Below, in pieces: positions 29,517-38,156 of a DNA stretch of 64,000 nt. Within the stretch, counting starts at the first letter, position 1. Every line of letters begins with the position of its first letter. Below the pieces are notes generated by a model. It worked only from the letters and a program-made list of their open reading frames with translations. It was not told the DNA's origin and ran no database searches. The translations under genes and the position numbers were made by a program. The stretch spans positions 186,001 to 250,000 of the forward strand of contig NZ_JAALAA010000005.1 in NCBI RefSeq assembly GCF_011045035.1, written 5' to 3'. Source of the stretch: Nocardioides turkmenicus (GTDB lineage: Bacteria; Actinomycetota; Actinomycetes; Propionibacteriales; Nocardioidaceae).

Positions 29517-30317
29517 TCAGACTGCGGCCAGATGGGGCCAGTGCTCGGCGTCGTACGCCGCGAAGGCGCGGGTCACCACGTCCTCGTAGATCGACTGCCA
29601 TCGATCGGGCGATGTGACGTAGGGGTGAAGTACCGCCGAGCGCTCGGTCGGGTTGAGTTGATCGAGCGCGCCGTCGAGGTGCTTGTCCCAGCAGTCTGGG
29701 TCATGCTGCTCCGCGAGGTCGGCCAGCTCGGTGTCGTCCATGTACTCATCGATGCGGTCGATGACCGCGTTGAGGTGGCATGCATCGACGGGAGGAACGA
29801 TCGAGAGTGCAGGGGTACTGGAGGGGTGGTGCAGGGGTGGAGTGACTTCAGCGCCACGGGTACCCGTGGCCGTGGAATCACCCGTACCCGTGTACGTGGA
29901 ATCACCCGTGTCTTCAGAGTCACCCGTGGTTTCAGGTTCACGGGTCCACCACTCGACCAGTCGATACTCGGTGGCACGCCTGCCCTCATCGCCGGAGCCG
30001 CCAATGGTGGCCTGCTCGACCACGCCAGCCGTGACCAGTTCGGCCAGGTGCTTCTTGATCGTGCGGAGGCGGTTGTCTCGCTTGCCCTGAGGCATGGTGC
30101 TCCAATCTGCTGTGGTGTCCTGCGCCAGCCTCGCGGGGCCGGGGTATGCGTCATGACCGTGCTGGTCGGCGTACTTGGCCAAGCGGACACCCGTACGAAC
30201 GGCACCGTTGGACAGGTCGGGGTGCGTGGCGATGGTCTCCAGCCACAGCAGCTTCATAGGCACCTGACGGTGGTCGGGTGCGACGACGAGGCGGGGAGCG
30301 CGGGTTGGATCGCTCAT
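29517..30317 (-). CDS. Helix-turn-helix protein, possible replication initiator
   Basis: 266 residues starting MSDPTRAPRLVVAPDHRQVP. Residues 20-115 read as a winged helix of the phage replication-initiator type (LSNGAVRTGVRLAKYADQHG, AELVTAGVVEQATIGGSG). A low-complexity linker (about 130-160, GDSEDTGDSTYTGTGDS) is encoded by tandem repeats. The last 90 residues are acidic and helical. Position just upstream of the terminase and the repeats inside the gene recall lambda O, but no direct homology is claimed. A transcriptional regulator is the alternative. Confidence 0.6.
   Translation of the reverse strand: MSDPTRAPRLVVAPDHRQVPMKLLWLETIATHPDLSNGAVRTGVRLAKYADQHGHDAYPGPARLAQDTTADWSTMPQGKRDNRLRTIKKHLAELVTAGVVEQATIGGSGDEGRRATEYRLVEWWTREPETTGDSEDTGDSTYTGTGDSTATGTRGAEVTPPLHHPSSTPALSIVPPVDACHLNAVIDRIDEYMDDTELADLAEQHDPDCWDKHLDGALDQLNPTERSAVLHPYVTSPDRWQSIYEDVVTRAFAAYDAEHWPHLAAV
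29854..29928. repeat. Palindrome and tandem repeats inside 29517-30317
   Basis: ccacgggtacccgtgg (29854-29869) is a perfect 16-bp palindrome. cgtggaatcacccgt follows twice (29871-29885 and 29895-29909, 24-nt period) with a partial third copy (gtcacccgt, about 29919-29928). They encode the linker of the protein. Candidate origin iterons. Confidence 0.55.
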
Positions 30318-30550
30318 GCAGCGCCGCCGAGAAGTGCAGCGAGGCGTTCGCGCTGCTCATCGGTTAGCGGGGGAGCCTCGGATACAACGCGCTCGACGTA
30401 CTGAGCGATCTTCGCGACGGCGAGGTCTCGGCGGATCTCGACCTGATCACTTTCGGAGCCGCGCCGCGTGGCAACTCCGAGCCTCGCTCGCAGGTGCCGG
30501 ACCTCCGATGCCCGGGGTCGGCTGGTGACGGCTTCTCGTGTCTGTGACAC
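30314..30550 (-). CDS. Small regulator-like phage protein
   Basis: 78 residues from a GTG start (MSQTREAVTSRPRASEVRHL). The C-terminal AKIAQYVERVVSEAPPLTDE followed by RLAALLGG is a pattern common in small proteins of actinobacterial prophages such as the phiRv1 type. First gene of the late operon, overlapping the next by ATGA. A palindrome gtgtc-tgt-gacac overlaps its start. Probably a regulator or DNA-binding accessory. Confidence 0.6.
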   Translation of the reverse strand: MSQTREAVTSRPRASEVRHLRARLGVATRRGSESDQVEIRRDLAVAKIAQYVERVVSEAPPLTDEQRERLAALLGGAA

Positions 30551-30824
30551 AGTGGGACACGTCCCTTCTGGGGCCTAGGGCGTGCCGGCGGGCTGGGTTC
30601 TTGGCGGGATTCAAGCCCTCCGGTACGCTGCTTCAACTTGTTGTGTAAGTGTTGAGTAAGGCCCCGACAACTGCCGGGTTTGGACGCGGTAAGCACACCG
30701 CTCCAGACACGTTTAGCCCGAAGTTAGTCGCTGCGATCGGTAACAAAATCTGGGTCGCTGAGCGTGCCCCGGTAACAAGTGCGATTAGTACAGCGATGAC
30801 CGTGGAATCCCGCCGGTGGATGGC

Positions 30825-32309
30825 TCAGGAACGACGCCAGATGATCCGGTCACTTGCGTCGCAGGGCCGACTGTCAGGGGAGCGGGTCACCCGCAGTTCG
30901 CCGATCAGGTCCGGTGAGAGCAGGATCCGGGCCACCTGACGCTTGACCTCGAGGGGCAGTGCCTTCCAACGCAGCTCGGCACCCTTCCCGGGCTCGATGA
31001 GGCCACGGAGCACGGCGGGCGTGCTCGCAGCCTTCTCCCGCTCGATCAGGTCGTTCAGTTCCTTCTCCAGGGCGGCGGCCCGCCGTGACAGGACCCGCTC
31101 GGAGAGTGAGGTGTCGTCGGCCAGGTCATCGAGACGGCGGCGCAGAGTGGCGATCTCGTCGCGGATGGTCTGTAGGTCCTCGCCTGGGTTCTTCTTGGCG
31201 TCGATGGTGGCCTCGAGGTCTTCGCGGGCGAGGTAGCCGACGATGACGGCCTCAGCGACCTCGTCCAGGTCGGACTCGATGACGCGGACGTGCGCGCTCT
31301 TGCGGCAGGCGTACGACGGCTGACGCTTCTCGCTGGCAGCGAACCGGACAGTCAGCACGTCGTCACACACGTCGCACTTGGCAATCATGGAGAGCAGGTG
31401 AGCGGCCCGCGCCGGTCGGGCAACAAGGCGGGCGGGATCATCGAGGATGTTCTGGACGGCATAGAAGGTCTCGCGACTCACCAGCGGCTCCCACGTGGCC
31501 TCGGTGAGTTGTACGTCGGGTCGATGGATGACGTTGGTGTTGGTGCTCGGAGTGCGGCCAGGGATGTGGACTCGTAGGCCCGTGTAGGCCCAGGATCGAG
31601 CGAGCGTGCGCAGGTGCTGGATCGTGTAGGGCGTGCCCTTGCCGTTGACATACCCACGGGCCTCGAAGTCCAGCGCGATCGAGCGCAGCGAGTGGCCGGC
31701 GGCGATGCGGTCGAAGAGTTCCTTGATCATCGGCGCGGTCTCGGGGTCGGGGTCCTGGGAGACGAAGCGTCGGGTCTGCGGGTCGTAGGTGCGTACGTAG
31801 CCGACTGGCGTCCGGCCGGTGGGCTTCCCGGCCACTGCGTGCTCACGGTGGGCGCGCGTCGAACGAGCGGAGATCTTGGCGGACTCGTACTCAGAGTCCA
31901 CCCCGTCCTCCTGAAGGTTCCGCATGTCGCGCGCGTTGGTGGGGTCGTAGGTGCGTCCGTGAGAGGTCACGTGGACCTTCACGCGCTGGTCGCGCAGCAG
32001 GTCCAGGAACGCCGCCCACTCGGAGTTGCGCCTGGATCCTCGGGAGGGCTCCCAGATGATCAATACGCCTGCGCCGAACCTGCCCGTCTCCAGGTCCTCC
32101 AGGAGGCGCTTGAAGTCGCCCCGGACCTTGGTCGCGTATCGCGACGCCGAGCGGTCGTTGTCGGCGTACGGCTCGCCCAGCGTCCAGCCGTTGCTCTCGG
32201 CCGCACTCTCGTTGTCGGTGTGCTGCTCTGTGACGGAGCGAGCCCGGCCGCTGCTGTCCTTGCTGACACGAAGATATTCGCGGGCGATGTCGTTGACGTT
32301 TGCGCTCAT
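30825..32309 (-). CDS. Large serine recombinase (integrase), element 2
   Basis: 494 residues. Resolvase domain with the catalytic serine in REYLRVSKDSSGRARSVTEQ and the following IIWEPSRGSRR. Recombinase domain (about 165-290) with PVGYVRTYDPQTRRFVSQ and RTLARSWAYTGLRVH. Zinc ribbon CDVC...YACRK near 330-355, then a long coiled coil (QTIRDEIATLRRRLDDLADD). The start lies 32 nt from attR. It is only distantly similar to the element 1 recombinase, as expected for a different attB. It mediates integration into the M23 peptidase gene. Confidence 0.96.
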   Translation of the reverse strand: MSANVNDIAREYLRVSKDSSGRARSVTEQHTDNESAAESNGWTLGEPYADNDRSASRYATKVRGDFKRLLEDLETGRFGAGVLIIWEPSRGSRRNSEWAAFLDLLRDQRVKVHVTSHGRTYDPTNARDMRNLQEDGVDSEYESAKISARSTRAHREHAVAGKPTGRTPVGYVRTYDPQTRRFVSQDPDPETAPMIKELFDRIAAGHSLRSIALDFEARGYVNGKGTPYTIQHLRTLARSWAYTGLRVHIPGRTPSTNTNVIHRPDVQLTEATWEPLVSRETFYAVQNILDDPARLVARPARAAHLLSMIAKCDVCDDVLTVRFAASEKRQPSYACRKSAHVRVIESDLDEVAEAVIVGYLAREDLEATIDAKKNPGEDLQTIRDEIATLRRRLDDLADDTSLSERVLSRRAAALEKELNDLIEREKAASTPAVLRGLIEPGKGAELRWKALPLEVKRQVARILLSPDLIGELRVTRSPDSRPCDASDRIIWRRS

Positions 32310-32314
32310 AGGGT

Positions 32315-32345
32315 ATTGTATCCATTAGCGAGGTAATGCGTCGGC
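32315..32345 (-). promoter_or_regulatory. Integrase promoter overlapping attR of element 2
   Basis: On the minus strand TACAAT (32315-32320) lies 5 nt before the integrase ATG, so the transcript should be leaderless. The position for the -35 box falls in the attachment core (32338-32343), so its sequence and the upstream DNA change between attR and attP. No good -35 is seen in the integrated state. Confidence 0.45.
32326..32345. other. attR of element 2
   Basis: tagcgaggtaat (32326-32337) then gcgtcggc (32338-32345). The predicted crossover is tc at 32341-32342. The host side continues as the M23 codons for NAD and WGWIR read on the minus strand. Confidence 0.82.
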
Positions 32346-32876
32346 GTTGCGGATCCATCCCCAGTGCAGGCACGCGCCCGGGAAGCAGTGGGAGCCCGCG
32401 ACGCCGAGCCGGCCGAGAGCAGCACCGGCCGCGACCGGGTCGCCCTCGGCCACGGTGGCGACCACGGGCTCGTAGGTGGTCCGCGTGGCACCGTGGTCGA
32501 CGCTCACCACCGGCTTGCCGGCGATCACGCCGACGAAGGCGACCGTGCCCGCCATCGCGGCGCGAACGACCGCCCCGGGCGCTCCCACCAGGTCGACGCC
32601 GCGATGACCCGCGGCCCAGGGAGCGTCTGGAGGGTCGAAGCGGCGCACGATCTCCGGCTGCGGAGCCAGCGGCCATTCGCCCTGAGGCATCTCCTCGGCG
32701 GCTCCGACCGGACCCGGACCCTCGTCGTGACCCACAGCCCCACCCAGCGAGGCGCCGGACGGCGCCACCTCGGCACGTGGCGTTCCGAAGGCTGGGTCTG
32801 ACGGGGCGATGAGGACGACGAGGAACAGGGCCGCGACGAGGGCGCGGGCCCGGTCGGAGAGGCGAAACGAGGTCAT
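32342..32876 (-). pseudogene. M23 (LytM-type) peptidase, 5' part split by element 2
   Basis: The ATG at 32876 gives MTSFRLSDRARALVAALFLV, a signal peptide or membrane anchor, and a Gly/Pro-rich linker follows. The M23 domain contains FDPPDAPWAAGHRGVDLVG (zinc-binding H and D), GVIAGKPVVSVDHG and ACLHWGWIRNAD, with the final histidine motif near the break. The last residues after NAD (ALPR, stop at 32325) come from the element. The native tail VYLDPLLLV...RLLPLW is at 15442-15530. Loss of this tail should affect folding of the last strand. The enzyme would cleave peptidoglycan cross-links outside the membrane. Confidence 0.88.
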
Positions 32877-33286
32877 GACGAGCAGACAACCTCGGATCGA
32901 GGACCGGCACAACGGGCTCCGCGCGGCCTGTGGACAACTCGGTCCCGAGATACCCCTGTGGACACCTATCGGCCCGTCAAGGCGGGATTGGCCCGAGACC
33001 GTGGTCGGCGGCTAGTCTTGGGACGGCAGCCCCCTGTGGGCTGACTTCGCACGCCAGCAGACCGCGACGGTTTCTCGCTCCGAGACACCGGTCGCCCGCG
33101 GGCGCGGCCCTCAGTCCTGAGCACCCTGCTCAGGTCGGACCGCGTGCAGGCGTCAGGGCCCGTCACCACCGATGGGCGCGAAACTGAAAACCGACCGGCT
33201 CGCGCCGACACCCGCCCGACCTCGAGAAACGCAAGGTCGAGCCACCAGCGGTGCAACGCGGGCCACCACCTAGGAGAAAAAACATC
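32877..33286. other. Intergenic region upstream of rpsB
   Basis: 410 nt between the divergent M23 and rpsB genes, with no credible gene. It must contain the rpsB-tsf promoter and leader. A small inverted repeat gacct/aggtc around gagaaacgca (about 33220-33240) and taggag (33271-33276) ahead of the rpsB start are visible. An autoregulatory S2 leader is possible but not shown. Confidence 0.5.
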
Positions 33287-34150
33287 ATGGCAGTCGTGAC
33301 CATGCGCCAGCTCCTCGAGAGCGGCGTCCACTTCGGACACCAGACCCGTCGCTGGAACCCGAAGATGAAGCGGTTCATCCTCACCGACCGCAACGGCATC
33401 TACATCATCGACCTGCAGCAGTCGCTGGCCTACATCGACCGCAGCTACGCCTTCATCAAGGAGACCGTGGCCAAGGGCGGCACGATCATGTTCGTGGGCA
33501 CCAAGAAGCAGGCCCAGGAGGCCATCGCCGAGCAGGCGACCCGCGTCGGTATGCCCTACGTCAACCAGCGCTGGCTGGGCGGCATGCTCACCAACTTCCA
33601 GACCGTGCACCAGCGGATCAACCGCCTCAAGGAGCTCGACGAGGTCAACTTCGACGACGTCGCCGGCTCGGGCCGCACGAAGAAGGAGCTCCTGCAGATG
33701 AAGCGGGAGCGCGACAAGCTCGAGAAGACCCTGGGCGGCATCCGCGAGATGGGCCGCACCCCGTCCGCCGTGTGGATCGTCGACACCAAGAAGGAGCACC
33801 TCGCCGTCGAGGAGGCTCGCAAGCTCCGGATCCCGATCGTCGGCATCCTGGACACCAACTGCGACCCCGACGAGGTGGACTTCCCGATCCCGGGCAACGA
33901 CGACGCCATCCGCGCCGTCGGCCTGCTGACCCGCGTGGTCGCCGACGCCGTCGCCGAGGGCCTCATCGCCCGCTCCGGTGGCAAGAGCGAGGGCACCGAG
34001 GGCGCCACCGCCGAGGAGCCCCTGGCCGAGTGGGAGCGCGAGCTGCTGGCGACCCCGGGCGCCGAGGAGGCCAAGGCCGAGGAGACCCCGGCTGCTGAGG
34101 CCGCCGAGGAGACCCCCGCCGAGACCCCCGAGGCCCCGGCCGAGGCCTGA
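33287..34150 (+). CDS. rpsB: 30S ribosomal protein S2
   Basis: 287 residues from ATG 33287 ([20 protein letters not shown]) after taggagaaaaaacatc. Contains the S2 signature [11 protein letters not shown] and [10 protein letters not shown], and [22 protein letters not shown] helix. The C-terminal 50 residues are an acidic Ala/Glu/Pro tail typical of actinobacteria. S2 joins the small subunit late and is needed for S1-dependent initiation. It forms an operon with tsf, 47 nt downstream. Confidence 0.98.
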   Translation: MAVVTMRQLLESGVHFGHQTRRWNPKMKRFILTDRNGIYIIDLQQSLAYIDRSYAFIKETVAKGGTIMFVGTKKQAQEAIAEQATRVGMPYVNQRWLGGMLTNFQTVHQRINRLKELDEVNFDDVAGSGRTKKELLQMKRERDKLEKTLGGIREMGRTPSAVWIVDTKKEHLAVEEARKLRIPIVGILDTNCDPDEVDFPIPGNDDAIRAVGLLTRVVADAVAEGLIARSGGKSEGTEGATAEEPLAEWERELLATPGAEEAKAEETPAAEAAEETPAETPEAPAEA

Positions 34151-34197
34151 GCCTCATCGTCCACCCCAAGCCACTCACAAGTCAGAGGAAGACACAC

Positions 34198-35007
34198 ATG
34201 GCTTACACCGCTGCCGACGTCAAGAAGCTCCGTGAGCTGACCCAGGCCGGCATGATGGACTGCAAGAAGGCGCTCGACGAGACCGACGGCGACTTCGACA
34301 AGGCTGTGGAGCTCCTCCGCGTCAAGGGTGCGGCCAAGGCTGCCGCCCGCGCTGCGGAGCGCACCACCTCGGCCGGCCTCGTCGCCGCGTCGGGCAACGC
34401 GCTGGTCAGCCTCCTCTCGGAGACCGACTTCGTCGCCAAGAACGAGGGCTTCGTCACCGCCGCTCAGCAGATCGCCGACGCCGCCGACGCCAACAAGGTC
34501 AACGACCTGGAGACCCTCAAGGGCGTCTCGCTCGGCGACAAGACGGTCGGCGAGACCGTCGAGGAGCTCGCCCGCACCATCGGCGAGAAGATCGAGCTCG
34601 GCCAGGTCGCCTACTTCGAGGGCCAGACCACGGTCTACCTCCACAAGAAGGCCTCCGACCTGCCGCCGAGCCTCGGCGTCCTGGTCGCCTACGAGGGTGA
34701 CGAGGCGGCCGCCAAGCAGGCTGCCCAGCAGGCCGCCGCGCTCAAGGCGCAGTACCTCACCTCCGACGAGGTCCCGGCCGACGTGGTCGAGGCCGAGAAG
34801 AACGTCCTCACCAAGAAGACGCTCGAGGAGGGCAAGCCCGAGGCTGCCGTCGCCAAGATCGTCGAGGGCCGCATCAAGGCGTTCTTCAAGGAGATCGTCC
34901 TGCTCGACCAGGAGTCGGTCTTCGAGTCGAAGAAGTCCGTCAAGCAGGTCCTGGACGCCGCCAACACGCAGGTGAAGCAGTTCGCCCGCTTCGACGTCGG
35001 CGCTTGA
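34198..35007 (+). CDS. tsf: Elongation factor Ts
   Basis: 269 residues. N-terminal UBA-like domain LRELTQAGMMDCKKALDETD and the SETDFVAKNEGF signature near residue 80 are both present, followed by the two dimerisation subdomains. EF-Ts exchanges GDP for GTP on EF-Tu. Preceded by agaggaagacacac. A large hairpin at 35067-35119 ends the rpsB-tsf unit. Confidence 0.98.
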   Translation: MAYTAADVKKLRELTQAGMMDCKKALDETDGDFDKAVELLRVKGAAKAAARAAERTTSAGLVAASGNALVSLLSETDFVAKNEGFVTAAQQIADAADANKVNDLETLKGVSLGDKTVGETVEELARTIGEKIELGQVAYFEGQTTVYLHKKASDLPPSLGVLVAYEGDEAAAKQAAQQAAALKAQYLTSDEVPADVVEAEKNVLTKKTLEEGKPEAAVAKIVEGRIKAFFKEIVLLDQESVFESKKSVKQVLDAANTQVKQFARFDVGA

Positions 35008-35066
35008 ACCGAGCCTGACACCACGCCGTGAAGGCGTGATCCGTTAGGTTGAGCAGCAACGTACGA

Positions 35067-35119
35067 CGAAAGGAGCCGGTCCGATGAACCGAATGGTCAT
35101 CATCGGACCGGCTCTTTCG
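35067..35119 (+). terminator. Long hairpin between tsf and pyrH
   Basis: A 15-bp stem gagccggtccgatga/tcatcggaccggctc with aaa/ttt and cg/cg extensions around a 12-nt loop (35067-35119). It fits a terminator for rpsB-tsf followed by a ttt run. Confidence 0.75.
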
Positions 35120-35175
35120 TACGCCGAGAACATCTGCACCACCCCGCACGACGTCGCCCGAGGAAAGGCCACGGC

Positions 35176-35889
35176 ATGACCCGCTACCAGCGCATCCTGA
35201 TCAAGCTGTCCGGAGAGAACTTCGGCGGTGGCGAGGTCGGCGTCGACCCCATCGTGGTCGCCTCGATCGCCAAGGAGATCGCCGCCGTCGCCGCCTCCGG
35301 CGTGCAGGTCGCGATCGTCGTCGGTGGCGGCAACTTCTTCCGCGGCGCCGAGCTGCAGCAGGCCGGCATGGACCGGGCCCGCGCCGACTACATGGGCATG
35401 CTCGGCACCGTCATGAACTGCCTCGCGCTGCAGGATTTCCTCGAGAAGGAGGGCGTCGACACCCGGGTGCAGACCGCGATCACCATGGGTCAGGTCGCCG
35501 AGCCCTACATCCCGCGCAAGGCCATGCGCCACCTCGAGAAGGGTCGAGTCGTGATCTTCGGAGCCGGCTCCGGCATGCCCTTCTTCTCCACCGACACCGT
35601 CGCCGCCCAGCGGGCACTCGAGGTCCACGCCGAGGTCGTCCTGATGGCCAAGAACGGCGTCGACGGCATCTACACCGCCGACCCGAAGAAGGATCCGACG
35701 GCGACGAAGTACGATGAGCTCACCTTCGGCGAGGCGCTGCAGAAGCAGCTCAAGATCGCCGACGCCACCGCGTTCGCCCTCTGCATGGAGAACAAGATGC
35801 CGATCGTGGTCTACGGCGCGGAGGACGAGGGGGCGATCTACCGCATCGTCCAGGGTGAGAAGATCGGTACGCTCGTCACCGCCGGCTGA
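35176..35889 (+). CDS. pyrH: UMP kinase
   Basis: 237 residues starting [20 protein letters not shown]. Amino-acid-kinase fold with [29 protein letters not shown], and the late [16 protein letters not shown]. It converts UMP to UDP in pyrimidine synthesis and is allosterically controlled by GTP and UTP in the known family. Upstream of frr, the classical pyrH-frr order. aggaaaggccacgg supplies the ribosome-binding site. Confidence 0.98.
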   Translation: MTRYQRILIKLSGENFGGGEVGVDPIVVASIAKEIAAVAASGVQVAIVVGGGNFFRGAELQQAGMDRARADYMGMLGTVMNCLALQDFLEKEGVDTRVQTAITMGQVAEPYIPRKAMRHLEKGRVVIFGAGSGMPFFSTDTVAAQRALEVHAEVVLMAKNGVDGIYTADPKKDPTATKYDELTFGEALQKQLKIADATAFALCMENKMPIVVYGAEDEGAIYRIVQGEKIGTLVTAG

Positions 35890-35949
35890 GCGGCACGAGC
35901 CACACGCCACCCCACACCCACAACACTTACGAGCGCACAGGAGCATCTG

Positions 35950-36507
35950 GTGATCAACGACATCCTCAACGAGGCCGACAGCAAGATGGCGAAGTCGGTG
36001 GACTCCACGCGTGAGGACTTCGCCACCATCCGCGCCGGCCGGGCCACCCCGCAGATGTTCAACAAGATCCTGGTCGACTACTACGGCACCCCGACGCCGA
36101 TCCAGCAGCTCGCCTCCTTCACCAGCCCCGAGCCGCGGATCATCAACATCGCCCCCTTCGACATCGGTGCGATGGCCAACGTCGAGAAGGCGATCCGCGA
36201 CTCCGACCTCGGCGTCAACCCGTCCAACGACGGCAAGATCCTGCGCGCGGTCTTCCCCGAGCTCACCGAGGAGCGCCGCAAGGAATACATCAAGCTCGCC
36301 AAGGAGAAGGCCGAGCAGGGCCGGGTCTCGGTGCGCCAGGTGCGCCAGAAGGCCAAGCAGGGCCTGGAGAAGCTGGAGAAGGACGGCGAGGCGAGCAAGG
36401 ACGACGTCACCGGTGCCGAGAAGCGCCTCGACGGCCTCACCAAGAAGCACACCGACGCGATCGACGAGCTGCTCAAGTCCAAGGAAGCCGAGCTGCTGGA
36501 GGTCTGA
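35950..36507 (+). CDS. frr: Ribosome recycling factor
   Basis: 185 residues from GTG 35950 (MINDILNEADSKMAKSVDST) after aggagcatctg. Contains RAGRATPQMFNKILVDYYG and the C-terminal helix with KVRQKAKQGLEKLE-like sequence, all typical. RRF with EF-G splits post-termination ribosomes. 60 nt from pyrH; a terminator follows at 36512. Confidence 0.98.
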   Translation: MINDILNEADSKMAKSVDSTREDFATIRAGRATPQMFNKILVDYYGTPTPIQQLASFTSPEPRIINIAPFDIGAMANVEKAIRDSDLGVNPSNDGKILRAVFPELTEERRKEYIKLAKEKAEQGRVSVRQVRQKAKQGLEKLEKDGEASKDDVTGAEKRLDGLTKKHTDAIDELLKSKEAELLEV

Positions 36508-36511
36508 GCCT

Positions 36512-36540
36512 GTGACCCTGCGACGAAGTCGCAGGGTCAC
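36512..36540 (+). terminator. Terminator after frr
   Basis: Perfect 13-bp stem gtgaccctgcgac/gtcgcagggtcac with a 3-nt loop, 5 nt after the frr stop. No T-run. Confidence 0.7.
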
Positions 36541-36667
36541 AACGCGAAGAGATCGAGCGAGCGCGCCGCTGAGCCTGCGAAGCGGCGACCGCGTGTCGAG
36601 ATCCACCGAGCGACGCAGTCGAGTCCCACGAGCGCCGCGGATCGAGACCCAGAAAGAGGACCTGAGC

Positions 36668-37576
36668 ATGAAGGAATCCCTTGTGAGCCAGACGCCGCCG
36701 TCTCCTTCTTCGTCAGCTTCCGAGCCGCCGAAGAAGGACTACGGCCGCGCCGGCCGCAACCTGCCCGCCGCGATCGGCTCCGCCGTCGTCCTCCTGGCGG
36801 TCGTGGCGCTGAGCCTGATGTTCGTGAAGACGGCGTTCATGCTGATCGTCGTCGCGGCGGTCGTGGCCGCGGTCTGGGAGCTCCACCGCGGCCTGATGGC
36901 CAAGGACATGGACGTCCCCGAGCAGCCGCTGATGATCGGCGGCACGGTGATGGTCCTGGTGGCGTACTTCCTCGGTGCCGACGCGCTGGTGACCGCCACC
37001 GCGGTCTCGGCGCTGGTGATCATGCTCTGGGTCCTGCGGCGCGGCGTCGAAGGCTACGTACGCACCTCCGCCGCCGCCGTGCTCACGCTGTTCTACCTGC
37101 CGTTCCTGGGCTCGTTCGTCGCGCTCATGCTCGGCGAGGGCGGCGACTGGACCTCGGGCGGGCTCTCCGACGACGGCGTACGCGGCATCATCGTCTGGGT
37201 CCTGCTGACGATCATGTCCGACATCGGCGGCTACATCGCCGGGGTCCTCTTCGGTCGGCACCCGATGGCGCCGGTCATCTCCCCGAAGAAGTCCTGGGAG
37301 GGCTTCGCCGGGTCGGTCGTGTTCACCGTCGCCACCGGTGTCGGCCTGGTCGTGTGGCTGCTCGACGGAGAGTGGTGGGTCGGTGTCGCGCTCGGCGTGG
37401 TCGCCTGCGTGATGGCCGTCCTGGGCGACCTGGTCGAGTCGGTCATCAAGCGCGACCTCGGCATCAAGGACATGAGCCAGATCATCCCCGGCCACGGCGG
37501 CCTCATGGACCGCCTCGACTCGCTCCTGGCGACCGTCGCCCCGGTCTGGCTGATCCTCCATTACGCCGTCTTCTGA
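36668..37576 (+). CDS. cdsA: Phosphatidate cytidylyltransferase
   Basis: 302 residues from ATG 36668 (MKESLVSQTPPSPSSSASEP) after agaggacctgagc. A disordered N-terminus is followed by about eight membrane helices. The family signature is clear: SPKKSWEGFAGSV at about residue 205 and SVIKRDLGIKDMSQIIPGHG with MDRLDSLL following. It makes CDP-diacylglycerol from phosphatidate and CTP in the membrane. It overlaps the histidine-phosphatase gene start by one base. Confidence 0.96.
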   Translation: MKESLVSQTPPSPSSSASEPPKKDYGRAGRNLPAAIGSAVVLLAVVALSLMFVKTAFMLIVVAAVVAAVWELHRGLMAKDMDVPEQPLMIGGTVMVLVAYFLGADALVTATAVSALVIMLWVLRRGVEGYVRTSAAAVLTLFYLPFLGSFVALMLGEGGDWTSGGLSDDGVRGIIVWVLLTIMSDIGGYIAGVLFGRHPMAPVISPKKSWEGFAGSVVFTVATGVGLVVWLLDGEWWVGVALGVVACVMAVLGDLVESVIKRDLGIKDMSQIIPGHGGLMDRLDSLLATVAPVWLILHYAVF

Positions 37577-38079
37577 TGCTCTTCCTCGTACGCCACGGCC
37601 GCCCCGTCCAGGTCCGCGGTGTCACCGCGGACCAGTGGGAGCTGGACCCGGCCGGGTTCGACGACGTGTGGGCGCTGCGCGACCGACTGCCGGCCGGCGC
37701 GGCGTGGTACTCCTCGCCCGAGCCCAAGGCCCAGCAGACCGCCCAGCTGCTCACCGACGGTGACGTCGGCGTCGTCGAGGCGCTCCGCGAGCACCGCCGC
37801 GGCCCCGGCTGGGTCGACGACTTCGAGGCCACGGTCGAGCGCGCGTTCGCGGAGCCGACGGTGGCTGCGTACGACGGCTGGGAGCCGCTCGACGACTGCC
37901 GCGCCCGGGTGACGAAGGCCGTGACCGGGATCCTTTCGGCCCACTCGGGCGAGGACGTCGTGCTCGTCGGCCACGGCACCGCGTGGACCGTGCTGGCGAG
38001 CGAGCTCACCGGCACGCCGCCCGATCTCGCCCGCTGGCGAGACCTCGGCTTCCCGGATGTCTTCACCGTCGACGTCTGA
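37576..38079 (+). CDS. Histidine phosphatase family protein
   Basis: 167 residues beginning MLFLVRHGRPVQVRGVTADQ. The catalytic RHG is at residues 6-8, with a second histidine in DVVLVGHGTAWTV and a supporting SSPEPKAQQTAQLL motif. Small phosphoglycerate-mutase-like phosphatase; substrate unknown. Translationally coupled with cdsA (overlapping start and stop), which suggests a link to phospholipid or nucleotide metabolism. Confidence 0.85.
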   Translation: MLFLVRHGRPVQVRGVTADQWELDPAGFDDVWALRDRLPAGAAWYSSPEPKAQQTAQLLTDGDVGVVEALREHRRGPGWVDDFEATVERAFAEPTVAAYDGWEPLDDCRARVTKAVTGILSAHSGEDVVLVGHGTAWTVLASELTGTPPDLARWRDLGFPDVFTVDV

Positions 38080-38156
38080 TCGGGTGGATTCGCGCCAGTT
38101 CGTCGTGGCGGCGATTCTTTACCAAGGGTGACGGAGTTCGGCGTTACGGTTGAAGG

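Larger units (their letters stand above)
15531..32341. mobile_element. Element 2: compact siphovirus-type prophage in an M23 peptidase gene
   Basis: About 16.8 kb. Left end: zinc-ribbon genes and the CutA/XRE module. Middle and right, all on the minus strand in transcription order: small regulator (30550), HTH protein, HNH-terminase, portal, protease-capsid, two connectors or neck proteins, tail tube, frameshifted tail chaperone, tape measure, large tail protein, membrane protein. The serine recombinase is at the right end. No endolysin, primase, polymerase or helicase is visible. The layout and size resemble the very small actinobacterial siphoviruses of about 14-17 kb. Confidence 0.92.

Noticed and set aside
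32877..33286. Riboswitch or S2-binding leader before rpsB
   Set aside because: Only a short inverted repeat is visible; no known riboswitch consensus could be matched by eye.
36011..37576. Open frame joining the frr region to cdsA
   Set aside because: The part before 36668 is a shifted shadow of frr. The cdsA start at 36668 has its own ribosome-binding site.
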